Source: Fratercula arctica (lineage: Eukaryota > Chordata > Aves > Charadriiformes > Alcidae). From it: 64,000 nt of DNA. Of the stretch, positions 53,501 to 64,000 are shown in pieces; the first letter of the stretch is position 1, and each line of letters starts with the position of its first letter. Location of the stretch: positions 50,569,672 to 50,633,671 of the forward strand of contig CANTUZ010000004.1 in the NCBI GenBank assembly GCA_947846985.1, written 5' to 3'. The notes below the pieces were generated by a model. The model was not told the DNA's origin. It did no database searches and worked only from the letters and a program-made list of their open reading frames with translations. The translations under genes and the position numbers were made by a program.

Positions 53501-56500
53501 GCGCTGTGGGAAATCACAGCCAGCTCACAAGGACAGGAGAGCCGCTGTTGGCAAACCGGGAAGCAGTTCCTTTAGCTGATTATGAATTCCACATAGGGAG
53601 ATTTTTGTGGTCAGGAATTTTCCTTCCCCTCCTTTAGACACTGGGCTCACAAACAGCAGCATATTTCCCCTTGCTTCCTTCTTCCTTGTGTTTGATCCCT
53701 TACCTTTCTTTCTCTGCTGCTTATAATGGTGCAATGCCAGCGTGACTCCAACCCTGGCGCAGGATTAACTCCAGGGGGAAACGGGGAGATGGGGAGCGCC
53801 GAGTGGCTTTGCCTGTGCTGCTGCATCCCTCCTGCACGACAGCCCACAGAGAAATCCCTCTTATTGGTAATTCCTGAATCGATTTATAAACTTGAGACCA
53901 CCACAACCAGCACCTCCCCTGACCTCAGGCACAGGGCAGCCCCACTGAGTGTTCATCTCTGCCTTAGTCCCCAAACAGGTGGCCTCACCACTGCGCCTGT
54001 AGGAAGCCCCTGATGTCATGTTGAAAATTCTAGTAGTTGTAAGTAGAGAGTTCACCACAAGTGTTAGTTCACTCCTTCAACAGCTGATTATCCTCACAAG
54101 AATTAGCCTTTTCTTTCTCACATGGATTTGTTCAAGTCGGCTCAACTTTTGGCCACTGGTGCCCATTAAACACCTCCCAGTTAGGCGGAGGAGCCCTCCT
54201 TAGCAGATTTGTGCGCCCAGTGTAGACAGGGTAGTCAATTGGGTGTGCAATTAACCTTCTCTGATGCACTGAATAGATTGCAACCCCAAACATCTCAGTA
54301 TAAGGTGCACTTTCCCATCCCTTAGTCTTTCCCATGGCTTTTCCCTCACAGCAAAACACACCAGAAATGTTGGGGGTTTTTTTGTTTTCAGCAGTATGCT
54401 AGCTCAACGCCTTCCCCCGTTCAGCTACATCTCCCTTTTTGCCAGGTGCTTATGCCATTTTAGAAATATCACACATAAAAGCAGCCCTGCAGAGGCTTGC
54501 AGAGCCTTCAGCGCCGAACCCCAGCAGCACGCAGAGCAGCAATGAAGATACCATTTGGCAAGAAGCAATTTCCTCCGGCAGCCAATGCCGTGACAACATC
54601 CGAACCTTGGGAGGGCACTGGAAAGCCTCCAGGAGCAGCACATGTCCAGCAGAGAGGGTTTTATCACACCGTGCTGGTGTTCTCGATGGCTCCTGAGCTG
54701 TTTGTACTCAGAGGAAGCGCTTTCATAATTGCTTGATTTGGGGTTAATGATTTCTCTGTTTAAAACCAAACTGATGTTATTTCATGATTGGTATTTATTT
54801 GCATTATGCAATTAGATCACATTAGGAGAATTATTTGTTGCATGAATGGGAATTCGAGATTTTTAAAAAGTGAACACTTTTTTTTCAGTTTTTTCTTTTC
54901 CTTTCTTACTGCAGTAAGCAAGCAGAAAAAAAATTAAAAATATAATCAACAAGCAAAAAGACAACAGTCTCTCGCTGTCCCCCTCCATCTGCCAAGGACT
55001 ATTACTTCTGTTAACACTGGGTGGGAATACAGAAGTAGCACACCTACCTCCAAATTACCTTCAGTGCAGTAGAGCAGTAGGTAAGAAAACATCTCTCTTC
55101 CTTCTGGGATTTGATTTTAACGAAACGATGGGAAAAAAATCCCCTCAGGCTGTGTCCCTTGGGCCAGCTGCTCCTCGGCTTCTCCCTTCAGCCTGGCCAG
55201 GGCTCAGCTGCTCCTGCTGCCCCACCAGGTCCCAGGTCCTCAACCCAAGGCTGCGTCACCTGCAGGCTCATGGCCTTTACGTCACCCTCTCTACTCATGT
55301 GTTTAGTAAGCACCACCAAGAGTCTTTTCCTAAGAGGCCCTTAAGCCTCTCCCCATTTTACACCACCCTGATTTTTGGTTTCTTTACTGCAGCAATTTAC
55401 TTGGCTCTTGTTCCAGCGTAAGTTGCATAGAAACAGCATCTAAATAAATTCACATCCAAAACCTCGGCTTTTCACAACATAAGTTTTTGAGACAGACACC
55501 AGTCACAGTCGTCTGTATTTAAGCAGGAAAACCAGTCATGTTTCAAAGACTCCCTATGGGAAAGAAATATAGAAGTATTTTCCCTGAGACTCAGTTTAAA
55601 GTCTAAAACTCCAATATTATACCTTCAAAGAGAACAAAGTAAGAAAAAAAGACAGCAATTAGAACGTGAGCAAACGTAATGGAGAAAACCTACTTTCAGG
55701 AGTGCAACTGAGCAAGGTTTTCCTACTTTGTTCTCCCAGCAAGGCTGATGCCCTGACCTGAAACAGACTCCCCAAAATGTAGGAATCGGAGGTGATACAC
55801 TGAACTAAATGTGTGGCAACTTTATGTTCTGTTCCAACACACCTGGACCAAGTTAGTTGGATTTTCTGATTTGAACAGAGCTTCTTTACATGGGGACTGT
55901 AGCATATTTCCTTTTTTTTTTTTTAATTAAAAAAGTAGTTATTTTATAGAGATTATTTACAATCACCAGCTAAAACCTTGAATTTTTGTTCCCCACTAAA
56001 GACCACCCACCATTTGTTCCCCCAGAGATGATCCATCCCCATTACCCTTTCCACTAGTTACAAGACGTCCTCCTAGACAAAACGCGGGGTTGAACTTGAA
56101 CTACTTGGGGTTCACTTTTTTCTACACCGTCTCCCAGTGTTTGAGTCAAGGGATCACAGGTTAGTTCCCTTTTAAATACATTTATGAGCTTGCAGAAGTG
56201 ATTATTTTTCTGTTTATATCTTCAATTATTAATTTCCAGCTTTCTGCAGATAAGCAAAAGAAAGTGAAATTAATTAAAAAACAAACAAACAAACAAAAAA
56301 AACAACAAAACCACCCCAAACAAGCAGGCTTTACTGCTGCATCATAAGCAGAAAAGCTGCTAATGAAGTGGCAATCACAAATGGTCTTGGCCAGAAAAAA
56401 TAATTACCCATCAAGTGCCTCAGAATTTGATCTCAAAGGCTCCCTAAACGCAAAGGAAGATGGCATGATACACCTCCTTTCCTTATAAAGCCAGGAAAGG

Positions 56501-57076
56501 TCTCTGCTCTTAACACTGCCGATCCACAGCTTCTCATGACTGGAGGATCTTGGTCTGGGACAGCCCACAGTGGAGCCACCGTCCCAGCCCCTGAAGGATG
56601 AGGGATGGCGTTCTCCAAACCATCCAAAAAGGCTGAGGCACTTCGGAGTCATTTTCAGACACATCTTTTCAGAAAAATGGACATTTGCAGCACTTTTATG
56701 ATACATCAGAGAGAAGTTACCAGCACAAATGTTACTCAGGACTATTTCTTCTCAGCATCTTACCCTGTACTGCCAAGCCCCTGGGTACTGCAGCCTAATC
56801 CCATCTAAAAAATGGAAAGCTGTCCACTACTGATATAGTATGTAGAAAGCAGTCACCTCAAACACCCTCCCTGCTGCAGCTTGCTTCCTTTTTTTATTAA
56901 CTCAGTGAATAAAAAGGTCATGGCGGTAACAACACTTTATTGCCCTGTGAAGAACTGTGTAAAACTGCAAAAATACATAAATAAGACTTTCTAGAGTAAA
57001 ACATGAGTTTAGTGCACGAGTGCCTGGCATGGGGTTATTTTCAGGAAATAAAATATCTGTAATATCTGAGGGAGGT
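50561..57076. other. No gene recognised
   Basis: Moderate GC falling to AT-rich. The plus frame at 52261-52620 (119 codons) looks less biased than most but has no known domain or splice context. The (AAAC)n tract lies at 56.3 kb. Confidence 0.55.
56276..56323. repeat. (AAAC)n simple repeat
   Basis: AAAC units at 56279-56296 continue into a degenerate A/C-rich tail. Confidence 0.9.
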
Positions 57077-57248
57077 AGAATCATAGAATGGTTTGGGCTG
57101 GAAGGGATCTTAAAGATCATCTAGTTCCAACCCCCCTGCCATGGGCAGGGACAACTCCCACTAGACCAGGCTGCTCAAAGCCTCATCCAGCCTGGCCTTG
57201 AACACTTCCAGGGATGGGGCATCTGCAACCTTCCTGAGCAACCTGTTA
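57077..57248 (-). mobile_element. CR1 LINE 3'-end fragment
   Basis: On the minus strand this reads LLRKVADAPSLEVFKARLDE, then ALSSLV and a stop, then the CR1 3'UTR, ending in the ATTCTATGATTCT terminal motif (57077-57089). Only the last 172 bp or so are present, which is a severely 5'-truncated insertion. It shares the tail layout of the copy at 29.5-30.7 kb but lies in the opposite orientation. Confidence 0.93.
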
Positions 57249-60214
57249 GTTACAGCTAAAGGCTGGCTGGCTCTGCCGTTCCCAGGCACGACCGTCCTTT
57301 GCATCCTGGGCTGTGTCAGACATCTCACGCTCAGGAGGAAGAGCAGACAGCAGCATCGCTCAGCAACTGTGATGGTGGCCTTGTGCCCATGGGCCACCCA
57401 CCACGGCTGCTTGAGGGTCCGAAGCAGCAGGTGGGAGGCCCCACTGTTGGGACGCAGGAGAATTCTCTCTTTTGCAGACAAGCTCAGTCAGCGCCCTAAC
57501 AGGCTGGCTGCTGTTTGTACAGAAGAACCCAACACAAGACAAATCAGCTTCATACGTTTGAGTGAAACACGAGTGCAAAAAAAAAAATAATAATACTTTA
57601 CACTTCAGAGCCTTCATGTTTTGTGAAAACAAGAAATGAAATGACTTCATGAAAGACTAATTGCCCGGTTTGTTTTATGCATGAGCACCAGCATTCCTAG
57701 CACATGCAGTTACAGCTTGTTTTCAAAGAGACCAATTATTTCATTAAAACATCACCTTCACACTTCCAGATTTGCTGCAACAAGTCTTCTCCTCTTCATC
57801 CTTCTGGCCTAATATTTTGCCATTTTTTGGGCTAAGACCAAAGAAAAGAGAGCCAAATGAAAAAAAACAGTCTTTGCAATATCTATAATTTACTGACAGC
57901 TATTAAAACCTGGGATTTAGGATCCATCCTCTCTCCTCCACCAAGTAAAGGAATGCTGCAGGACTTAAAACACGTTGGTGCAAGACGCATGGCAGCTCCA
58001 GCAGGCAGGCAGGACGCTCTCACAGGTAACAAGGACACCAAAGGAGGGTTTGAAATGAGCCTGGAAACTTGGAAGGGCAAGATCAGAAAGCAACAGGGAT
58101 GAAAGCTCCTTGAATTGTCTAATATTGCCTCTAATATTTCGCTATCTGGAAGATACCCATGGAGACTACATAAGACATCTATTTTATACACAGCAGAAAC
58201 TGAAAGCTGGAGTGGGGTAAAGGGTGAAACAGGGGAAGGGAAAATAGCTGAAGAAGCCTCAAAAGTAGTCAAAAGGATGCCCACAGAAGAGATTTCTTCC
58301 AGACAAGCACCATAAATAAAGCGTAATTCAGTAAAACGTTATCATCAGAAAATAGAGTTCACAGTCAGCATCTGACTCTGCAACATAAATCTCCGTTACA
58401 AATAAAGACGTTTGAGCAATCGCAATCCCTCTGACGAAGCAGAAAGCAGAAGCCTCCGTGCCTGCCTGTGCGGGAACGGAATGCTGCAGTCTTGGCACTC
58501 TGTGGAGAGATGCTATCGGGGGTTGCCACGGAAACCGGAGGATGCAGACCCAGCAGCTTTGACTTTGCATAAACTGACAACGAGTTCAGCTGGGGACGAG
58601 ACACTGAGAACGCTGGTGGTTTCCTCCAGCGCCCAAGCAGGATTGTGATGGAGCTCTATTACATTTGAAGCTTTCCTACAGCCACATCTCCAACTTCCAC
58701 AGCCCACCTTTCGTGTCCCCCCACAGCACACAGGCACAACCGCACACGCATGCACCCCTTTTTCCTCCTCCTTCCTCCCAGGTTAGACAACACACAACAC
58801 AAAGGTTGTTTTCCTCTTCCATTGCTTCCACCCAGCTTCTTCCTCACTCAGCTGCCATGTGGACGCTTTTAAGTATTTTTGAATTTTCTGCACAGGAGTA
58901 TTCTCCGGAAGCAGAGATTATTTTTTTATTGAAGTTACTTTCATTGCAGAGGGAGCCCTGATATCCCACCTCCCTTTACATACCAGGAAATGCTGACGGA
59001 TTTGTACAGGATCACTTCAGAATCTACTGTAAATTATTTTTTTTCTGAAAACCACCTTGATTCAGAGGGAAGCTGTCACACAGGACAGTCCAAGAGCAAG
59101 TGAATTACTGCCCCCTTCAGTAATGTTGCTCTTACCTTATTATCCCATATCGCTCCCGTTGCGGTATCCCCAACAGGAAAAAAGCTGTGGAACATATTGT
59201 TGTGGTTCAGAGAAAAGAGATCCCCTTTTTCCCTCAAAACCCTGAAGCGATGTAAATTTCATTTAAAAAGTTCCTTTAGCATAAATTTCTACTGTTCATT
59301 TATTTATATGCACCTTAAGGCAGCATTATTTGCCCATAAATATTATGTATGTTAATTTAAATGCAATCTTAAACTTGTGTGCAGGCTTCCCATAAAATTT
59401 TCCTGTTGTTGCACCACAGAAGCTGAGACCCTAATGTCACAGAGCTGTACCATGTTTTCTCTTCAGTGAAATGGCATCCTAAAGCCATGCATTAAGTCCT
59501 CTGGAAAATAAAATTAATCCTCATAGAACCTACAACAGTTGTGTCTCATACAAGGAGCAGAACAAATCAGCACTGGGCACTTATGCTTCATAAGAATAAC
59601 TGTGCATTGCAGATTTGTATCCCCCCCAGAAAAGAATATTCAGATTTGACACAGGCAGATCAAGTATGTCTCATGTGTGAACTGGTCACTGTCACAAGGT
59701 ATTTTGGGAAGGGAGATTTTCAGCCGGTGGCAAGAGATAGCACAAGGCACTGTTAAGTGACAGGCTAGTACTCCAGCTTTGATTTACCACCCCTTCTCCG
59801 TATGGAAGACTTCCATTTTCAAATTGAAACTCATTTCTTTCACATTATTTTCAAAGTGAGAAAGACCTAAGGCCAGCTTGTTTGACAGGATGGCAGCTGT
59901 CACTCCATGTAAACAGACCCCGAAATGAAAGAGCAATCCAGCACATGGAAGTAGAAAGTCCTGACACTTTAATTATCTGAAGAGATTACAAGATGAAAGT
60001 CTTCCTTGAGGCAAATGTATATTAGTATTGATATAGTCATTGTGCTTTTCAGTAAGAGAAATAGGAGTCTGTATTTACATAAGAAACTATAGTGTCTGAG
60101 ATCTTTAAATATCATATTTATGGAAATGATTCTGAATTACAGCATTTACAAAATAAAAACAAGCTTGAATAAATATTCAGTCCATTAAATAAGATTCTTT
60201 TTTTTTTCCACAGA
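57249..60214. other. Intergenic sequence between a CR1 tail and the ZFYVE28 3' end
   Basis: No exon was recognised. A Lys/Glu-rich open frame at plus 58115-58315 has no identifiable homology. An AATAAA on the minus strand at 59299-59304 could terminate a longer ZFYVE28 transcript. Confidence 0.5.
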
Positions 60215-62129
60215 AGCAACTTTTTGTGCATATTTATTTCACAATTGAAGTCTGTTGTATTTTTTTATCCTATAAAAGAAGCATTAAATTTGTTGGTTTC
60301 TTTTCCAAAAATAAAACTGCAATAATCATTGCTATGTGAAGCCTGAGATTTAAGCCTGAATAAGTATCATTGCTTGCACCACATGACCCACCTCCTACCA
60401 ATTGCCCAACCCCATGCCTTTCCAAACTCAGGTGAATGCCGACACTCCAACTCAAGGATCCCATGGGAAGGATTTCAGGGAAACAGTAATAATAATAAAA
60501 AATATAAATAAGGTGAGGATAACACATCATAGTTGACATTGTCTACAAACAGCATCATAAGGCTTGTGCATTACACATAACTAAGTGAAGCTGTTTCATC
60601 TGATTCAAAACGACAGTAGTGCCGAACTGTTGTACTCTTATATGGCTCATTAACATTGAATATTAAACCACTTAACAAAGGGAATGTCCCTCCAAAACTA
60701 AAACAAAAGAAAAAAAATAAATCAACACTGCCCAGTTTTGCTTTATCATTTTGAATGATGACCTTTCTTGAGCATGATACCGCAAACAACTTCCTCATCC
60801 TTTTGTTGTATTTATCACTTTGAAACACAGTGCGTAACACTGCGAGTCAGGAAAGGGGATACAGCAAAGAGCTCTTGATCTCGCTTCCTCTGTAACCACA
60901 GCACACACTGTCTTGCTTTTCATGTGGCTAACTCAAAGCATGTCCAAACGCCTTTGAAACCTCAGTGCTCAGGGAGCTCTTACTGCAAATAGTTTGTGCA
61001 AGATCATAGCATGAATCCGTGTGAGTCTTATTTCTTTCCTCTCCAAGTGGAGATAAAAATTAATCCCTGGTGTTTCAAATAAATACAAACGTCTTCTGAG
61101 TTGTTAGCATGAGTGAAGTAACAGTATGCAATATTTTACACAGTTACTCTGCCAAATGTGGACAACAAGTACCCTTCTCTGGCTGACCTTTCTGTAGAAC
61201 CTTTTGAATATATCTTTATGTATTTGCCTTTTAAAAACCATTTAAAAAACTCAGTATGGGAGAAATAATTTGTCACATTGACTGAATTTTGCTGCTAAAC
61301 TTTCAAAAATATGTATTTTAATACTAATTCATTCATTTGGTAACCATTTCCTCTGAAGTTTGTTAAGTTTTAAATGCTGATATAGAACCAAAGCTCTGTA
61401 TTATAATTGTATTAACAGGATTTAGCATAAATGATGCAGATTAAAAATACTTCCAAAACATGGAACTGGAAGTTGTAAAACTTAATTTTTAGAAGACAAC
61501 TTGGAGTTATTGCTCTGCTTGGTAAATGAAAGGCAACAGAAATATACTGCTTCAGGATCCTCAGTGCTTCCTATGTGATTCACAGAAAATTTTGCCTTTG
61601 TAAATAACGAATATGGATTTGAAATAGTTTTGCTTTAATTAATCCTAGCATAGGTAGCAAAAATCTAGTAATGGGCAAGTTAAACCGCAGCAGGAGGGAG
61701 AGCGCTGACATCCACAGCCATGCTGGTATTCTAGTGAGCACAGAAGTGTCCGAGCTTTGGGATTGATTTGCTGGGATGGACTAGTTAACCGGCTACTCTG
61801 TTCCTAGCATGTAAAATAAGCAGCAATGCCTGTTCAATTCTCTGAGCCCTATTTCCTTCCACACAGTGCATTTGTTCTGCATATGGCATCGTAACTTTAA
61901 TGTTATAAATTTATGGAAGACTGTACTGTAGCCTTAGAGCTACAGACGCTTCATACTTCCCTTTAGCAGCTTAGTAAAATGCAATAAAAACTGTCTGTAC
62001 AAAATTTATAATAATGGATGTCAAAGCCTACATGCCCTCATAGGGTCCCTCTTTCAAGTTAATTCTTGGCTTAGGTCAAATATATCAGTCCGTGTAAGAC
62101 TCCAGAAGACACACCAGTAGTTTAATACA
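60215..62129 (-). other. ZFYVE28: Probable ZFYVE28 3' untranslated region
   Basis: The sequence directly follows the ZFYVE28 stop codon. It is AT-rich, lacks sustained open frames and shows no interspersed repeat that I recognise. The first AATAAA on the minus strand is at 60233-60238, which would give a 3'UTR of about 1.9 kb. An ATTAAA variant lies almost directly after the stop, but I judge it too close. Another AATAAA at 59299-59304 would give a longer form. The end is inferred only from signal sequences. Confidence 0.5.
60233..60238 (-). terminator. Candidate poly(A) signal AATAAA for ZFYVE28
   Basis: This is the first canonical AATAAA on the minus strand below the stop codon. About 20 nt further on is a GU-containing stretch (TTGCTTCTGTGG) that could act as a downstream element. 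An alternative AATAAA lies at 59299-59304. In AT-rich DNA such hexamers occur by chance, so this is a candidate only. Confidence 0.35.
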
Positions 62130-62261
62130 TCAGATACCAGCTTTGTCACTATAGAAAGGAGTGACGTGGAACATGTAACAGTGAGTGCAAACACGGACAG
62201 GCTTCATCTGACCATAACGAGGTAATGGAGCAGAGTGAGAGGAACAGCGGGAACAGAAGAT
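62130..62261 (-). CDS. ZFYVE28: ZFYVE28 (LST2) terminal coding exon: second half of the FYVE zinc finger and C-terminus
   Basis: This exon encodes 43 residues and a TGA stop (62130-62132). It opens after a short pyrimidine tract ending in TTTTTCAG, in phase 0. It begins [18 protein letters not shown], carries RVCTHCYM in the middle and ends FYSDKAGI. The CSRC and CTHC pairs are the last four of the eight FYVE zinc ligands, and RVC is the conserved third FYVE signature. With the exon at 63200-63303 it completes the domain. The wording matches the C-terminus of ZFYVE28 as I remember it, and the protein ends soon after the finger, as ZFYVE28 does. The family binds PI3P on early endosomes; LST2 promotes EGFR degradation and is controlled by monoubiquitination (literature knowledge, not visible here). 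Other FYVE proteins such as RUFY, SARA, FGD and PLEKHF fit this stretch less well. Identification is by recall, without an alignment. Confidence 0.93.
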   Translation of the reverse strand: MFCSRCSSHSAPLPRYGQMKPVRVCTHCYMFHVTPFYSDKAGI

Positions 62262-63199
62262 CTGAAAAACAAGAGGGAGATTTCACTTTAGTTCCTTTGA
62301 AGAACTGGATGGGACAAAATTGATTTCAAGAGAGGGGAGAGAAGATTGTACGCGCTGGGCTTTTGTGTTTCCACACCACCACCCTCCTCAGCACAGCAAG
62401 TGAAAGCCCTCTGCAGGCAATTCACAGCTCAATGACCAATTAATCTGACTGTGCTCAGCCTCTCCAACACAGTGGCCCAAGCACCGACATTAGCCAAGGC
62501 AGGCTTCTATCTCTGCAGGTCACAGAGAAGGCAGCTTCATCAGAGATGAAAAGAAGCATCTCTCTCTTTTTAAAGAAAGACTAGAGGAATATTTGTGGAT
62601 ATCTCCAAAGTTCCTACTCCTGCAAGTCTACTATAAAGTTAACACCACCAGCTTCTCTCCCCTCTTCCTTTTTTAACTTGCACACCAGCAAGCAAGCGCA
62701 ATAGGATCGCAGATTTCTGGCTTTCTGAGGCACATGACTGCTTTATTCTCCCTCGCTCTGTCTTCCTCCCCCATAATCTTGCAAAGCAGCAGCCTTACAC
62801 ACTGCAGTCCTCCTGCAAAGGTTTAGAAGAAAAGCAAAGGGACACACCATCCCTGCAGCTGAGCGGTGCATCATCCCTCACAGTGCGGGCTGCTGCAGCT
62901 TGTTAAATTCAGAGCAGCAGTCCAGACTGACTCTGGATTTGGGGTGTTTGTTTCAGTACCTCAACAGGGGGTTCTGCTTTTTAGATGACAAATCCTTATT
63001 GCTGTATAACAATCAAAACCTTCCTCCCCACTTTCTAAACTTAAGCTGAGCAGTTGACAGCCAAGATGTACAAGAACTCTTGTGATTTGAAAACCCTGTC
63101 CAAGTGCACACATTTTGCTGCGCAGCTGCGTTTCTGTGGTATACATACATTTGCTGTTCTCTTTGGCGGGTATTCTCACATGTTTAACTGAGTCATTAC
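62262..63199 (-). other. ZFYVE28: ZFYVE28 last intron
   Basis: This is a 938 bp GT-AG intron that splits the FYVE domain between its second and third zinc-ligand pairs. The donor GTAATG is slightly off consensus at its last base, and the acceptor is CTTGTTTTTCAG. No other exon or repeat is apparent inside; an open frame at 62961-63257 on the minus strand is the penultimate exon running on into intron sequence. Confidence 0.88.
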
Positions 63200-63303
63200 C
63201 TTGCCACAGCTCCGACAGTGGTGTTTCCTGCGAATGACTGTGAAAGGAGCCTTGCACGCAGTGCAGTAGCTGCAGACTTCATCTGGAACCCAGTCAGGAG
63301 GAT
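63200..63303 (-). CDS. ZFYVE28: ZFYVE28 (LST2) penultimate coding exon: first half of the FYVE zinc finger
   Basis: The exon is 104 nt: two bases completing a codon begun upstream, then 34 full codons. The acceptor reads TTTCTGACAG and the donor CAAG/GTAATG, so it joins in phase 0 to the exon at 62130-62261 across a 938 nt intron. The peptide contains the WxxD signature as WVPD, the first ligand pair in CTAC, and the basic PI3P-binding motif [10 protein letters not shown] holding the second pair. All eight zinc ligands of a working FYVE domain are therefore present across the two exons. FYVE domains bind phosphatidylinositol 3-phosphate through this basic motif and place proteins on early endosomes. 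The upstream part of the protein, including the N-terminal LST2 region, lies beyond the window. No substitution or frameshift suggests loss of function. Confidence 0.93.
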
Positions 63304-64000
63304 CTGTCAGAAACACAGCAACAAAAGGGAACATAAATCAAAAGGGAATAAAAACAAACATGCAATTACCAGATCCTTGAGGGAGTAGGGAGAATAAAAT
63401 ATAACAGCAGCCGCTTTCATCTGAATTTCTCAAGGTGCTTTGCAAACAGGCAGCTAGGTGAGTTCAGGGTGCCCAAGAGGGCTCGACTCCCCCTTTCTCT
63501 GCCAGGCACCCACCTTTGGGCAGAGCGCAGCAGGCACCAAAAGCAGGCACACAGCAGCTCTGGACTCAAAATGAAATATATTCTATTCAAGTGAAAGTGG
63601 CAGGGAAAAGGGCATAAGCGAAATAAAGCATGAAGACAGGAGACTATTAAAGCACAGCTGGAACTCAGGTGTTTTTGCCAATGCAACCAGCCATCAGAAC
63701 AAGCTTAGAGCTGAGATCATTCCCAGCCTCTTCAGCCCTCCCTACAGAAAGGCTGACTGCTTTTCCGCAATGAGGCAAACAACTCCACAGATAATAAACT
63801 TGGAGCCTGATTACTGTCTGCTAAGCTATTAGGACTCTTACTGGAAGTCACCAGTAACTACAACAAAACCACAAAATCAAGTGTATGAGACTTAGCAGAG
63901 AAAGAATTCAAGCATTAGCCCTAACAGCATGTTTCAGTTGTTCATTTCTCCTGTGAGCTCTCTAACTTCTCATAAAAGCTAATCAGGGAAATGATTTGGT
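63304..64000 (-). other. ZFYVE28: ZFYVE28 intron, upstream part, cut by the window edge
   Basis: This sequence precedes the penultimate exon and ends in a good acceptor. I found no further exon in it. The 89-codon minus-strand frame at 63417-63686 has no recognisable domain and no paired splice sites, so I treat it as chance. Confidence 0.75.

Noticed and set aside
1..64000. tRNA, U6, 5S or other structural RNA genes, and retroviral genomes or LTR pairs
   Set aside because: Scanned by eye for tRNA B-box, U6 start and LTR-like signals; none was convincing.

Overview
This 64 kb window is vertebrate genomic DNA, most likely from a bird, or less likely another sauropsid. Three observations support this: spliced exons with canonical donor and acceptor sites, two insertions of the CR1 LINE family typical of birds and other sauropsids, and a low density of interspersed repeats with many short T/G-rich or A/C-rich simple tracts. 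I see no bacterial operons, CRISPR arrays, viral genomes, rRNA or tRNA genes.

Only one protein-coding gene is recognised with confidence. At the right edge, two minus-strand exons (63200-63303 and 62130-62261) join in frame to give a complete FYVE zinc finger and a natural stop codon. Its sequence matches the C-terminus of ZFYVE28 (LST2), an endosomal PI3P-binding regulator of EGFR trafficking. The rest of that gene lies beyond position 64000. An AT-rich stretch below the stop (about 60.2-62.13 kb) is read as its 3'UTR, with a candidate poly(A) signal at 60233-60238.

The remaining 60 kb has no recognisable coding gene. Landmarks are a CpG-rich block at 26.9-27.5 kb; a 5'-truncated CR1 of about 1.2 kb on the plus strand (29.49-30.70 kb) with frameshifts, a changed reverse-transcriptase active-site residue and an expanded G-run; a dense CpG island at 49.94-50.56 kb centred on a sequence that is both a MEF2 site and a minus-strand TATA box; a 172 bp CR1 tail on the minus strand at 57.08-57.25 kb; and small tandem repeats at 13.0, 22.7, 36.9, 39.8 and 56.3 kb.

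Several spots look like spliced exons without recognisable homology: minus 45026-45137, plus from 37684, and strong donors at minus 47083 and plus 22095. They could belong to non-coding RNAs or to an unidentified gene, perhaps starting at the 50 kb CpG island. They are reported as leads, not genes. Most open reading frames in the window appear to be chance frames, especially in the GC-rich blocks.
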